Assembly (NCBI RefSeq): GCF_008727815.1
Contig: NZ_CP044230.1
Span: forward strand, 356,001 to 420,000
DNA length: 64,000 nucleotides
Source of the DNA: Streptococcus sp. LPB0220
GTDB taxonomy: Bacteria; Bacillota; Bacilli; Lactobacillales; Streptococcaceae
Direction of reading: 5' to 3'
Positions 38,875 to 49,090 of this stretch are shown in pieces (positions within the stretch are counted from its first letter, which is position 1; each line of letters begins with the position of its first letter). A model generated the notes under the pieces. That model was not told the DNA's origin. It made no database searches and saw nothing but the letters and a program-made list of their open reading frames with translations. The translations under genes and the position numbers were made by a program.

Positions 38875-39628
38875 TGAATTGATTCTAGCTATTTCAGGAA
38901 ATGATATTTTTAGTGGGGGAGGTCTTCACGCAGACCTTGCAACTTATACGACTAACAAACAGCATGGTTTTGTAGCGGTGACTTGTTTGACCGCTATGAC
39001 GGAGCACGGTTTTGAAGTGATTCCGGTGGATCCGACGACCTTTGCTCAACAGCTCAACTCTCTCAAGGATGTTCCTTTTTCTGCTATTAAACTCGGTCTT
39101 TTGCCAAATGTTGAAGTGGCAGACTTAGCCTTGGACTATGTCAAAGCCCATGCGGAGATCCCTGTGGTACTAGATCCTGTCTTGGTCTGCAAGGAAAGCC
39201 ATGATGTAGAAGTTTCAGCTCTTCGAGATGAATTGATTAAGTTCTTCCCTTATGTGACGATCATCACGCCGAACTTGCCAGAAGCTGAGATCTTGACCCA
39301 AAGCAAGATTGAATCGCTCGATGATATGAAAGAGGCTGCTCGTAAGCTCCATGAATTAGGAGCAGCGACTGTCGTGGTCAAAGGGGGCAATCGTCTTAAC
39401 AAGGAAAAAGCCATCGATGTCTTTTATGATGGGACAGACTTCACTGTTATTGAAGAGCCAGTCTTAGAAAAGAACAATACAGGAGCTGGTTGTACCTTTG
39501 CGTCTAGCATTTCCAGCCAGTTGGTAAAAGGGAAATCACCGCTTGAAGCTGTTAAAGTCTCTAAAGACTTTGTCTTCCAAGCGATTCAACATTCAGACCA
39601 GTATGGAGTAGTACAATATGACCTCTAA
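38867..39628 (+). CDS. Pyridoxine/hydroxymethylpyrimidine kinase (PdxK/ThiD family)
   Basis: 253 residues of the ribokinase-like ThiD/PdxK family. [20 protein letters not shown] replaces the usual SG-DPSGGAG opening. Further marks are [50 protein letters not shown] and the catalytic [13 protein letters not shown] (canonical GTGCTF). It phosphorylates pyridoxal-type vitamers or HMP. Lacking other thiamine genes here and paired with an S-component, pyridoxine kinase is a fair guess. It overlaps both neighbours. Confidence 0.85.
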   Translation: MSNELILAISGNDIFSGGGLHADLATYTTNKQHGFVAVTCLTAMTEHGFEVIPVDPTTFAQQLNSLKDVPFSAIKLGLLPNVEVADLALDYVKAHAEIPVVLDPVLVCKESHDVEVSALRDELIKFFPYVTIITPNLPEAEILTQSKIESLDDMKEAARKLHELGAATVVVKGGNRLNKEKAIDVFYDGTDFTVIEEPVLEKNNTGAGCTFASSISSQLVKGKSPLEAVKVSKDFVFQAIQHSDQYGVVQYDL

Positions 39629-40088
39629 TCGAACTCAACTCATTGCCCGCCTTTCCATTTTGACAGCCTTGACAGTTGTATTCGGCTACTATACAAAACT
39701 TCCAACTCCTACAGGGATCGTCACCCTGCTAGATCTTGGAGTTTATTTCACAGCCTTCTATTTTGGACGCAAGGAAGGTGCTATTGTAGGTGGTGTCGGA
39801 GCCTTCTTATTGGATTTGATTTCAGGCTATCCTCAGTGGATGTTCTTTAGCCTCCTCTTTCACGGGGGACAAGGCTATTTCGCTGGCTTCAAGGGCAAAG
39901 CTCGTTACCTAGGCTTGCTCCTTGCGACAGTCGTGATGGTAGGCGGTTACGCACTAGCTTCTGCCCTCTTTTTAGGCAATGGTTGGGGTGCTGCTATCTC
40001 GGACATTCCGAATAACCTCGCCCAGAATTTTGTTGGAATGGCTTTAGGCTATGTGGTCTATTATGCATTTCAAAAGAAAGGAAGCTAA
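39618..40088 (+). CDS. ECF transporter S component, probable vitamin (pyridoxine-type) uptake
   Basis: 156 residues with about five to six hydrophobic segments (LIARLSILTALTVVFGYYTKL, VTLLDLGVYFTAFYFG, GAIVGGVGAFLLDLISGY, LLLATVVMVGGYALASALFL, VGMALGYVVYYAF). Size, the Pro-Thr motif TPTGIVTLLDLGV and the GxxxDLISGYP motif are typical of ECF S-components. Linkage to a ThiD/PdxK kinase suggests pyridoxine or HMP as the ligand. The energising EcfAAT module is not in this window. Confidence 0.8.
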   Translation: MTSNRTQLIARLSILTALTVVFGYYTKLPTPTGIVTLLDLGVYFTAFYFGRKEGAIVGGVGAFLLDLISGYPQWMFFSLLFHGGQGYFAGFKGKARYLGLLLATVVMVGGYALASALFLGNGWGAAISDIPNNLAQNFVGMALGYVVYYAFQKKGS

Positions 40089-40091
40089 TTC

Positions 40092-40655
40092 ATGGATCTG
40101 GAGCAACTGAAGAAGGATACAAAAGAAATCTTGGTAGATGTCTTGGAAAAAAGCCGTCTCCACCAAGGACAGCTCCTAGTCCTCGGGATGTCTTCAAGTG
40201 AAGTTGCAGGAGGGCAAATTGGAAAGGCCTCCAACATCGACATTGCTGAAGCTATTGTCCAGACCTTGCTAGATGAGTTGAATCCAAGAGGGATTTATCT
40301 GGCGGTACAAGGATGTGAGCATCTCAATCGCGCCTTGGTGGTCGAAAGAGAATTGGCGGACAAGAAGGAGCTAGAAATCGTCAATGTCCTTCCGAGTCTC
40401 CATGCAGGAGGGGCCGGACAACTCGCAGCTTTCAAGTATTTTAAGGATCCTGTTGAAGTGGAATTCATCACAGCTCAAGCGGGGTTAGACATTGGAGATA
40501 CCTCAGTAGGGATGCATGTCAAACACGTGCAAGTTCCAATTCGCCCTATCTTGCGTGAACTAGGTGGAGCCCATGTCACAGCCCTCGCCAGTCGCCCAAA
40601 ATTGATCGGTGGCGCCCGTGCTCTCTACCTAGATGATCCTATCCGAAAATCATAA
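40092..40655 (+). CDS. TIGR01440/UPF0340 (DUF436) family protein
   Basis: 187 residues, full family length. Recognisable by [50 protein letters not shown] and the [11 protein letters not shown] segment. Function unknown. The last gene of the truA-pdxK-S-component operon, 3 bases after the S-component stop, so it may act in the same vitamin metabolism. Confidence 0.85.
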   Translation: MDLEQLKKDTKEILVDVLEKSRLHQGQLLVLGMSSSEVAGGQIGKASNIDIAEAIVQTLLDELNPRGIYLAVQGCEHLNRALVVERELADKKELEIVNVLPSLHAGGAGQLAAFKYFKDPVEVEFITAQAGLDIGDTSVGMHVKHVQVPIRPILRELGGAHVTALASRPKLIGGARALYLDDPIRKS

Positions 40656-40659
40656 ATAG

Positions 40660-40686
40660 AACTAGCTTTTAAGGGCTAGTTTTTTT
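40660..40686 (+). terminator. Terminator of the truA operon
   Basis: AACTAGC (40660-40666) pairs with GCTAGTT (40675-40681), followed by Ts. Confidence 0.8.
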
Positions 40687-40718
40687 GGATGAAAAGAGAG
40701 GCAAAAACGTTTTAAAAC

Positions 40719-40746
40719 TTGCAATTTCAAAGTTTTGTGGTAAAAT
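40719..40746 (+). promoter_or_regulatory. tig promoter
   Basis: TTGCAA (40719-40724), 16 bases, TAAAAT (40741-40746) preceded by TGG (extended -10). Confidence 0.7.
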
Positions 40747-40783
40747 TATAAGGAATGACTATATTATTTTAAGGAGAGACAGA

Positions 40784-42067
40784 ATGTCTGTATCATTTGA
40801 AAACAAAGAAACTAACCACGGTGTATTGACTTTCACAATCAGCCAAGAGCAAATCAAACCTGCTTTGGACCGTGTGTTTGAGTCAGTTAAGAAAACTTTG
40901 AACGTACCTGGATTCCGTAAAGGTCATATTCCACGTCCAATCTTCAACCAACGTTTTGGTGAAGAAGCACTTTACCAAGATGCTTTGAACGATCTTCTTC
41001 CAGCAGCATATGAAGCAGCTGTTAAAGAAGCTGGAATCGAAGTGGTAGCACAACCAACTTTCGATGTTGTATCTATGGAAAAAGGTCAAGACTGGACATT
41101 GACAGCAGCTGTTGTAACAAAACCTGAAGTAAAATTGGGTGCTTACAAAGACCTTGAAGTATCAGTAGAAGTTTCTAAAGAAGTAACAGACGCTGATGTG
41201 GATGCTCGTATCGAACGCGAACGCAACAACTTGGCTGAATTGGTTGTTAAAGAAGGTGCTGCAGCAGAAGGTGACACAGTTGTGATCGACTTCGTAGGTT
41301 CTATCGACGGTGTTGAATTCGACGGTGGTAAAGGTGACAACTTCTCACTTGGACTTGGTTCAGGTCAATTCATCCCAGGTTTCGAAGACCAATTGGTTGG
41401 ACACTCTGCTGGTGAAACAGTTGATGTGATCGTAACATTCCCAGAAGACTACCAAGCAGCTGACCTTGCAGGTAAAGAAGCGAAATTCGTGACAACTATC
41501 CACGAAGTAAAAGCAAAAGAAGTACCAGCTCTTGACGATGAATTGGCAAAAGACATCGACGAAGAAGTTGAAACTCTTGACGAATTGAAAGAAAAATACC
41601 GCAAAGAATTGGCAGCAGCTAAAGAAGAAGCATACAACGATGCAGTAGAAGCAGCAGCAATCGATCTTGCAGTTGAAAACGCTGAAATCGTTGACCTTCC
41701 AGAAGAAATGATCCACGAAGAAGTACACCGTTCAATCAACGAGTTCCTTGGAAACATGCAACGTCAAGGTATCTCACCTGAAATGTACTTCCAAATCACT
41801 GGAACAACTCAAGAAGATCTTCACAAACAATACGAAGCAGAAGCTGAAAGCCGTACGAAGACAAACCTTGTGGTTGAAGCAGTAGCGAAAGCAGAAGGCT
41901 TCGAAGCAACTGAAGAAGAAATCAACGCTGAAATCGAACAATTGGCAGCAGATTACAACATGCCAGTTGAACAAGTTCGCAACCTTCTTTCACCAGAAAT
42001 GTTGAAACATGACATCACAGTGAAGAAAGCAGTGAACGTAATCACAAGCACAGCAAAAGTAAAATAA
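40784..42067 (+). CDS. tig: Trigger factor
   Basis: 427 residues, the usual length. The ribosome-binding N-domain contains [15 protein letters not shown] (the GFRxGxxP signature), a PPIase domain spans about 150-245 ([20 protein letters not shown]), and an acidic helical C-domain follows. A chaperone at the ribosome exit. The start at 40784 is chosen for its AAGGAG site; the frame upstream covers the promoter and is not coding. Shows strong codon bias typical of highly expressed genes. Confidence 0.97.
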   Translation: MSVSFENKETNHGVLTFTISQEQIKPALDRVFESVKKTLNVPGFRKGHIPRPIFNQRFGEEALYQDALNDLLPAAYEAAVKEAGIEVVAQPTFDVVSMEKGQDWTLTAAVVTKPEVKLGAYKDLEVSVEVSKEVTDADVDARIERERNNLAELVVKEGAAAEGDTVVIDFVGSIDGVEFDGGKGDNFSLGLGSGQFIPGFEDQLVGHSAGETVDVIVTFPEDYQAADLAGKEAKFVTTIHEVKAKEVPALDDELAKDIDEEVETLDELKEKYRKELAAAKEEAYNDAVEAAAIDLAVENAEIVDLPEEMIHEEVHRSINEFLGNMQRQGISPEMYFQITGTTQEDLHKQYEAEAESRTKTNLVVEAVAKAEGFEATEEEINAEIEQLAADYNMPVEQVRNLLSPEMLKHDITVKKAVNVITSTAKVK

Positions 42068-42078
42068 TTGAGATAAAA

Positions 42079-42247
42079 AGGCTGGGCAACAACTGTCCAG
42101 CCTTTGATGTTTGATAGAAATAACTGTATGACGCAGTGGTTGATTGGCATCTTTGTTCGCCTTTAAGCTCCAAAGATGACCTAATCAACTGTGCGGGGGT
42201 GGGAAAACGAACTCTTTTTAACTAGTTGGAGTTCTTTCCCACTCCCT
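42079..42247 (+). repeat. Diverged relative of the intergenic repeat; also tig terminator
   Basis: Starts with AAGGCTGG..CCAGCCTT, a terminator hairpin for tig, and continues with GACGCAGTGGTTGATTGG, CAACTGTGCGGGGGTGGG and a final GGAGTTCTTTCCCACTCCC. These match, in the same order and the inverted orientation, landmarks of the 175-bp repeat, but the middle is different. Confidence 0.6.
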
Positions 42248-42281
42248 TTTCTGATTTCATGGAGAATCCTGGAATTTTCCT

Positions 42282-42310
42282 TTGACGAAAGGGGAAATTT
42301 ATCGTACAAT
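42282..42310 (+). promoter_or_regulatory. rpoE promoter
   Basis: TTGACG (42282-42287), 17 bases, TACAAT (42305-42310). A leader of about 120 bases follows, with hairpin GATAGATT (about 42333-42340)/AATCTATC (42358-42365) and a second stem around GGATGAGGTTTAAGACCGGATCC. Confidence 0.8.
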
Positions 42311-42437
42311 AGAGTGTAACGATAAAATGCGTGATAGATTTAGTGACGAGAAGTTTTTAATCTATCATTGAGGATAGGATGAGGTTTAAGACCGGATCCT
42401 TCTCCATTTAGGAAATGAAACATAAGGAGATTTACCC

Positions 42438-43022
42438 TTGGAATTAGAAGTATTTGCTGGACAAGAAAAAAGTGAACTTTCTATGATTGAAGTGGCGCGT
42501 GCGATTTTAGAATTACGCGGACGTGACCATGAAATGTACTTTAGCGATCTTGTAAATGAAATTCAAAATTACCTTGAAAAATCAAACAGCGAGATCCGTG
42601 AAGCTCTTCCATTGTTCTACACAGAATTGAATGTAGATGGAAGCTTTATCCCACTTGGAGATAACAAATGGGGTCTTCGTTCATGGTATGCCATCGATGA
42701 AGTTGACGAAGAAATCATCGCTCTTGAAGAAACAGACGAAGATGAAGCTCCTAAGAAACGGAAGAAAAAACGTGTCAATGCCTTCATGGATGGAGACGAG
42801 GATGCGATCGACTACAACGACGACGATCCAGAAGACGAAGAAGTTTACGAAGCAGATCCAGCTCTTTCATATGATGAAGAAAATCCAGACGATGAAAAGA
42901 GTGAAGTCGAAGCTTACGATGCTGAAATCAATGAAATCGTACCAGATGATTTGGGTGAGGAAGTTGAATTAAGCGAAGAAGACGACGAAGAAGAGGATTC
43001 TGAAGACGAGGAAGAAGAATAA
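42438..43022 (+). CDS. rpoE: RNA polymerase delta subunit RpoE (TTG start)
   Basis: 194 residues. The N-terminal ~95 residues form the HARE-HTH domain ([41 protein letters not shown]), and the rest is a very acidic disordered tail (about half Asp/Glu). Delta displaces RNA polymerase from nucleic acids and speeds recycling. The start is TTG at 42438; AAGGAG lies 8 bases upstream and no in-frame ATG is available before residue 16. Confidence 0.96.
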   Translation: MELEVFAGQEKSELSMIEVARAILELRGRDHEMYFSDLVNEIQNYLEKSNSEIREALPLFYTELNVDGSFIPLGDNKWGLRSWYAIDEVDEEIIALEETDEDEAPKKRKKKRVNAFMDGDEDAIDYNDDDPEDEEVYEADPALSYDEENPDDEKSEVEAYDAEINEIVPDDLGEEVELSEEDDEEEDSEDEEEE

Positions 43023-43030
43023 ATCATATG

Positions 43031-43058
43031 AAACAAGGAAATTGTTCCTTGTTTTTTT
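43031..43058 (+). terminator. rpoE terminator
   Basis: Perfect 10-bp stem AAACAAGGAA (43031-43040) with TTCCTTGTTT (43045-43054), then T-run. Confidence 0.9.
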
Positions 43059-43079
43059 ATTGAAGACGAAGTTTTCCCA

Positions 43080-43217
43080 GAAACTTTCCTTAGGTGAGTA
43101 CGGACGTCAGCGAACTTCTACGAAGTTCCATGACTAATTATTGAGCCTTAAGTCTCAATAATTCCGAGTGCCTGAAGCTATGAAGTTTCAGGCACTTTTC
43201 TCACGGCGGAAAGTTTC
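43080..43217. repeat. Cloverleaf-like structured intergenic element
   Basis: A perfect 10-bp outer stem GAAACTTTCC (43080-43089)/GGAAAGTTTC (43208-43217), continued by GTGAG/CTCAC, encloses three perfect hairpins: GAACTTC/GAAGTTC (43112-43128), AATTATTGAG/CTCAATAATT (43136-43163) and GTGCCTGAA/TTCAGGCAC (43168-43195). No gene or T-run. It resembles the last module of the grpE-dnaK spacer (TTGAG-8-CTCAA hairpin, ACGGCG near the 3' arm). The rest of the gap to 43409 holds only the promoter area of the next gene. Confidence 0.65.
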
Positions 43218-43409
43218 AGAATATCCTTTGATTTTTCAAAAGTAGAGGATGGTTTGCAAGTAATTTATTGACTTATATGTCAATAAAAATAGTTTATCTA
43301 TCTTCTGAAAAAAAACAATTGTTCCTTGTTTCTTTTTGTTTGCATTGAAAACGGTGGCAAGTTAGAGTATAATGAACATGTAAGTATTTCCCAAATAGGA
43401 GGTGTTCAG

Positions 43410-44105
43410 ATGGACTTTCGTTTAGATCAAAGTTTAGTAGCTCTTGGTATTGATACGGTTGTGGTCGGAATTGCTAGAAATGTGGATCCCCAAGCAGTCT
43501 TGCCCCCTTCTTTTCTTGAAAAGAAGAAAGCAGTTGAACAATGGGCGCTCCAGTGTCAGACAGAAGAAGTAGCGGCATCCCCTGTCGTCAAAGGCTATAC
43601 AGACCTCTTGCAAAAAGTAGGGCGTAGCATCAAGAAAAATCCACCAACAGTCCTTGCTCTCATCCGAAACATCCAGCATCGAGGAGCTCTTCCTCAGATC
43701 AATAGCATCATCGATATCTATAATGTCGAATCTCTGAAGTCCTTTCTCGCAATTGGAGGACATGACCTAGATAAGATTGAGGGACCGATTGAATTTACAG
43801 TGAGTCAAAGAGACGATCTCTTCCTCCCTATCCTTTCTAGTGAAAAACATGTCGCACCGACAGATCCTGTCTACCGGGATCAAAAAGGAGTTCTGGCTTG
43901 GTTGGATGTACGCGATAGTGACCATTACAAATTTGAGGAGACTACGCAAAACGCCCTCTTTGTCATCCAAGGAAATACCGAGACGTCAGTCGAGATGCGT
44001 TTAGAAGCGCTAGAACGAATCCACAAGGACCTTGCTCTTTGCATGCCTCAGCTTCAATTTGAGAAATTTCTCGTCACACAAAATGGAGTGGAAAAGGTCG
44101 TGTAA
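43410..44105 (+). CDS. B3/B4 tRNA-binding domain protein
   Basis: 231 residues. Resembles the B3/B4 editing domain of phenylalanyl-tRNA synthetase beta found as a stand-alone protein: RSIKKNPPTVLALIRNIQHRGALPQINSIIDIYNVESLKSFLAIGGHD is the core. Stand-alone versions may edit or bind mischarged tRNA; this is not proven. The start at 43410 is set by AGGAGGT upstream. Confidence 0.8.
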   Translation: MDFRLDQSLVALGIDTVVVGIARNVDPQAVLPPSFLEKKKAVEQWALQCQTEEVAASPVVKGYTDLLQKVGRSIKKNPPTVLALIRNIQHRGALPQINSIIDIYNVESLKSFLAIGGHDLDKIEGPIEFTVSQRDDLFLPILSSEKHVAPTDPVYRDQKGVLAWLDVRDSDHYKFEETTQNALFVIQGNTETSVEMRLEALERIHKDLALCMPQLQFEKFLVTQNGVEKVV

Positions 44106-44137
44106 ACAGCGAAAATCATTTTCATGAAATTTTCAAT

Positions 44138-45892
<1,755 letters not shown>

Positions 45893-45899
45893 AAATCAA

Positions 45900-45930
45900 G
45901 GGAGCAGGTCGAAGGACCTGCTCCCTTTTT
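45900..45930 (+). terminator. pyrG terminator
   Basis: Perfect 11-bp stem GGGAGCAGGTC/GACCTGCTCCC (45900-45910, 45915-45925) with GAAG loop and T5. Confidence 0.92.
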
Positions 45931-45971
45931 GTGAAAAAATGACAAACTCTGAAAAAAGTTTGAAAAAAATC

Positions 45972-46000
45972 TTGACAAAAAAGTCGTTGATTGATATACT
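45972..46000 (+). promoter_or_regulatory. tRNA-Leu promoter
   Basis: Consensus TTGACA (45972-45977), 17 bases, extended -10 TGATATACT (TATACT 45995-46000). Confidence 0.85.
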
Positions 46001-46016
46001 AGTAAAGTACTCAATC

Positions 46017-46102
46017 GCGGGGATGGCGGAATTGGCAGACGCGCAGGACTAAGGATCCTGTGACCGCTTTAGGTCGTGAGGGTTCAAGTCCCTCTCTCCG
46101 CA
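46017..46102 (+). tRNA. tRNA-Leu (anticodon AAG)
   Basis: 86 bases with a long variable arm (class II). Acceptor GCGGGGA pairs with TCTCCGC. The anticodon stem CAGGA/TCCTG holds loop CTAAGGA, so the anticodon is AAG. GGTTCAAGTCC is the T loop. CCA is not encoded. It is transcribed alone, with a hairpin terminator GATAGC-TTCG-GCTATC plus T-run at 46110-46136. Confidence 0.95.
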
Positions 46103-46109
46103 TCGGATC

Positions 46110-46136
46110 AAGATAGCTTCGGCTATCTTTTTTTTG
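46110..46136 (+). terminator. tRNA-Leu terminator
   Basis: AGATAGC/GCTATCT stem with a TTCG tetraloop followed by a long T-run. Confidence 0.9.
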
Positions 46137-46183
46137 TTTTCAAATTTCTTTGTGGTAGAATAGGTGTGAGATGAGGTGAGAAC

Positions 46184-46636
46184 ATGAAGAAGAAGTATCT
46201 GGTTTTGGCCGATGGCCTCTTTGCACTATTGGGAAGTGCCATTAATTTTTTCGGTCCTATCCTGATTTTAGCTATGGCGATAGGCGCATACAAGGATACT
46301 TTTAGATATTTTATCGCCTTAAACATATGGAATGTTTTCATTTTTTTAGTGACGATTGCTTCTAAGTATCTGCTCAGAGATGAAAAAAGAATCAAAAAAT
46401 GGATTCTTCATCTTTTTCTGATAGCAGGCAGTATACTCTTTCTTGCCTCAATCCTTGCTGTGTGTGAGAATATTCCCTTTCTTGAGGAATTGCTAAACGG
46501 ACTTCTTGGAAAAATGTTTACCGACAGTCAGTTATTTGCCGCTTATTTCTATTCTCAATGGGTTGCATCGGTATCCCTTATGATTTGCGGGATTGCCTTT
46601 CTCCTTTCATTAAAAAAATTTAAAGAAGAGAATTGA
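46184..46636 (+). CDS. Hypothetical four-helix membrane protein
   Basis: 150 residues, no family recognised. Four hydrophobic segments: LFALLGSAINFFGPILILAMAIGA, IALNIWNVFIFLVTIAS, WILHLFLIAGSILFLASILAV and VASVSLMICGIAFLLSL. No obvious motif. It has a clear ribosome site (GAGGTGAG) and its own terminator at 46635-46661 (GAAGGGG/CCCCTTC), so it is probably a real single-gene unit. Confidence 0.65.
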   Translation: MKKKYLVLADGLFALLGSAINFFGPILILAMAIGAYKDTFRYFIALNIWNVFIFLVTIASKYLLRDEKRIKKWILHLFLIAGSILFLASILAVCENIPFLEELLNGLLGKMFTDSQLFAAYFYSQWVASVSLMICGIAFLLSLKKFKEEN

Positions 46637-46661
46637 AGGGGGTGTAAGTCCCCTTCTTTTA
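46635..46661 (+). terminator. Terminator after the membrane protein gene
   Basis: GAAGGGG (46635-46641) pairs with CCCCTTC (46650-46656), then TTTTA. Confidence 0.75.
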
Positions 46662-46827
46662 CTTGTTTGCTAGGATGAGAGTCTTAGGAGATAGGAGATT
46701 CCGTCCTATTTATCGGAAGAAATCGCTTAAAGCTACAGGAAAAGCTAGCAATTTCATCTAAAAAGTGATAAAATAAACAATGTAAGTGGGATTAGCCCCA
46801 CAAAAATTTATAGGAGGCCTATAACAA

Positions 46828-47709
46828 ATGGCAATCGTTTCAGCAGAAAAATTTGTCCAAGCAGCTCGTGACAATGGTTATGCAGTTGGTGGATTTAACA
46901 CAAACAACCTTGAGTGGACTCAAGCTATCTTGCGTGCAGCAGAAGCTAAGAAAGCTCCAGTACTTATCCAAACTTCTATGGGTGCTGCTAAATACATGGG
47001 TGGTTACAAAGTATGTAAAGCCCTTATTGAAAACCTTGTAGAATCAATGGGTATTACTGTACCAGTTGCTATTCACCTTGACCATGGTCACTACGACGAT
47101 GCTCTTGAGTGTATCGAAGCTGGTTACACTTCAATCATGTTTGACGGTTCACACCTTCCAGTTGAAGAAAACCTTAAATTGGCGAAAGATGTCGTTGAAA
47201 AAGCTCATGCTAAAGGTATCTCAGTAGAAGCTGAAGTTGGTACTATCGGTGGTGAAGAAGACGGTATCATCGGTGATGGTGAATTGGCACCAATCGAAGA
47301 TGCTAAAGCAATGGTTGCTACAGGAATCGACTTCTTGGCTGCAGGTATCGGTAACATCCACGGTCCTTACCCAGCAAACTGGAAAGGTCTTCACCTTGAC
47401 CACTTGCAAAAATTGACTGAAGCTGTTCCAGGATTCCCAATCGTATTGCACGGTGGATCAGGTATCCCTGATGATCAAATCCAAGCAGCGATCAAACTTG
47501 GTGTTGCGAAAGTTAACGTGAACACTGAATGCCAAATCGCATTTGCAAATGCTACTCGTCAATTCGTACGTGAATATGATGCAAACGAAGCAGAATACGA
47601 CAAGAAGAAACTCTTCGACCCACGTAAATTCTTGAAACCAGGTTTCGAAGCAATTACAGCAGCTGTTGAAGAACGTATCGACGTATTCGGTTCAGAAGGC
47701 AAAGCTTAA
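46828..47709 (+). CDS. fba: Class II fructose-bisphosphate aldolase
   Basis: 293 residues, typical Gram-positive class II aldolase. Zinc-site motifs VAIHLDHGHYDDALECIEAGYTSIMFDGSH, EAEVGTIGGEEDG, GIGNIHGPY and LHGGSGIPDDQI. It cleaves fructose-1,6-bisphosphate in glycolysis. Strong AGGAGG site and codon bias of a highly expressed gene. The promoter is an extended -10 TGATAAAAT (46767-46775), and a short leader hairpin GTGGG/CCCAC (46787-46802) follows. The terminator is CAAGGTC/GATCTTG at 47725-47752. Confidence 0.97.
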   Translation: MAIVSAEKFVQAARDNGYAVGGFNTNNLEWTQAILRAAEAKKAPVLIQTSMGAAKYMGGYKVCKALIENLVESMGITVPVAIHLDHGHYDDALECIEAGYTSIMFDGSHLPVEENLKLAKDVVEKAHAKGISVEAEVGTIGGEEDGIIGDGELAPIEDAKAMVATGIDFLAAGIGNIHGPYPANWKGLHLDHLQKLTEAVPGFPIVLHGGSGIPDDQIQAAIKLGVAKVNVNTECQIAFANATRQFVREYDANEAEYDKKKLFDPRKFLKPGFEAITAAVEERIDVFGSEGKA

Positions 47710-47721
47710 TTAAAAACAGGA

Positions 47722-47753
47722 AAGCAAGGTCTCATGTGGATCTTGTTTTTTTG
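47722..47753 (+). terminator. fba terminator
   Basis: CAAGGTC (47725-47731) pairs with GATCTTG (47739-47745), then TTTTTTT. Confidence 0.8.
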
Positions 47754-47763
47754 TATGGGAAGG

Positions 47764-47792
47764 TTGCTTCCGGGATTTAATTTTTGTACAAT
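47764..47792 (+). promoter_or_regulatory. Promoter of the alpha/beta hydrolase, start site on the ATG
   Basis: TTGCTT (47764-47769), 17 bases, TACAAT (47787-47792). The ATG of MKKFKQ starts at 47799, 6 to 7 bases after the -10, with no Shine-Dalgarno; a leaderless mRNA is predicted. Confidence 0.65.
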
Positions 47793-47798
47793 ATGGCT

Positions 47799-48731
47799 AT
47801 GAAAAAATTCAAACAGTGGAGCTGGATCGTTTTTGTTTTTCTTTTGCTCTTTTTAGGTGCTACATTTATCTTTCATCAATTCAGTTTGCGAAGAGAAAGT
47901 AAGCTACTCACTCCCATTGGTCAACAGGTCACGGTCAATGGACATCGAATGAACGTCTCTGTTAAAGGAGAAGGATCTGAAACGATAGTATTTCTTTCAG
48001 GTGCAGGTATTGCTTCACCTATATTAGACTTTAAGAATCTAACAGATTCCCTATCCAAAAAATACAAAGTAGTCGTCGTAGAGCGGGCTGGCTATGGTTT
48101 TAGTGAAGATAGTGATCAATCAAGAGATGTGATGACGGTTCTTTCTGAGACCCGTCAAGCTTTGTCTCAAGCCGAAGTTTCGGGGCCTTATGTGATTGTT
48201 TCTCATTCAATGGCTAGCCTGGAGAGCCTTGCTTGGCAGGAAAAGTATCCTGATGAAGTGAAAGCCTTGGTTGGCCTGGATTGGGCATTACCAGCAAGTT
48301 ATGAGGATTTAAAGGATAATCAGGCCTTGCTTACTGTAGCTTATTGGAGCAGTAAGATTGGCTTATTACGCTATTTCCCTGAGTCCTTTTATATTAAAAA
48401 TCCAACTTTGACTGAAACTGAACGACAACAATATAAATTACTAGCATATAAGCAGTTGATGTCACAAGCCATGCTTCATGAATCCCGTTTGGCAAAGGAA
48501 AATGCCAAGAAAGTTCCATCTAGCATTAATCCGAAAATTCCAGCCTTACTCCTGGTTTCTAACGGTGAAGGCACGACCTTTAGCCAATCAGAGTGGCAAC
48601 GTTATGCAGAGAGATTTGCAAGCGACCAGTCTAATGTTCAAGTCGTCTATATGGATGTGCCTCACGACCTCTATCATTATCAAAGCAATGCTATTGTTTC
48701 TCGCATTAAAGAATTTTTAGAGAATAATTGA
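47799..48731 (+). CDS. Membrane-anchored alpha/beta hydrolase
   Basis: 310 residues. An N-terminal hydrophobic helix (WIVFVFLLLFLGATFIF) serves as anchor or signal. The alpha/beta hydrolase fold follows, with oxyanion-loop FLSGAGIASPILDF, VVERAGYGFSE, nucleophile elbow SHSMAS (S in G-x-S-x-x variant, here H-S-M-A-S), and a final His in VPHDLYHY. The substrate is unknown; an esterase or lipase-like activity is possible. ATG 47793 is an alternative start, but the promoter position favours 47799. Confidence 0.78.
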   Translation: MKKFKQWSWIVFVFLLLFLGATFIFHQFSLRRESKLLTPIGQQVTVNGHRMNVSVKGEGSETIVFLSGAGIASPILDFKNLTDSLSKKYKVVVVERAGYGFSEDSDQSRDVMTVLSETRQALSQAEVSGPYVIVSHSMASLESLAWQEKYPDEVKALVGLDWALPASYEDLKDNQALLTVAYWSSKIGLLRYFPESFYIKNPTLTETERQQYKLLAYKQLMSQAMLHESRLAKENAKKVPSSINPKIPALLLVSNGEGTTFSQSEWQRYAERFASDQSNVQVVYMDVPHDLYHYQSNAIVSRIKEFLENN

Positions 48732-48834
48732 GGACTTAAAAATCCATTGAGACTGATGGTAATAATTAAATGCTGAAGGATTAACAGTAGAATCGTTAAT
48801 TTTTTCGATTAAAAAAATTCTTTTTCTTAACAAT

Positions 48835-48862
48835 AAACCTGCCCGTGAGGGTGGTTTTTTTG
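48835..48862 (+). terminator. Terminator in the gap before the ABC operon
   Basis: AAACCTGCCC pairs with GGGTGGTTT across GTGA, followed by TTTT. Another TTAAC..GTTAATTTTTT hairpin lies at 48780-48803, near the hydrolase gene end. Confidence 0.7.
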
Positions 48863-48943
48863 GTGTCTTAAGGAAACTATTTAACAGAATTTTTGATTAA
48901 AAGTTTCATTTTAAGAGAGAAATCTCTCATTTCATAATCAATA

Positions 48944-48981
48944 AGCAAACGCTTGCATTCCTATTTTTATTAGATTATAAT
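48944..48981 (+). promoter_or_regulatory. ABC operon promoter with overlapping cre
   Basis: TTGCAT (48953-48958), 17 bases, TATAAT (48976-48981). AGCAAACGCTTGCA (48944-48957) matches the cre consensus at 13 of 14 positions, is palindromic and overlaps the -35 box, implying CcpA repression. The ~100-base leader to 49090 has no clear structure. Confidence 0.7.
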
Positions 48982-49090
48982 AGGTTGGTATAAAGCCTTC
49001 TGTAATAATATTGAGAAAGTGTAGAAAGTAAGGATTTAGAATATTTGTAGTCAAAAATACAATGTTGCTTCTTACGATAGGGAGATAGAT

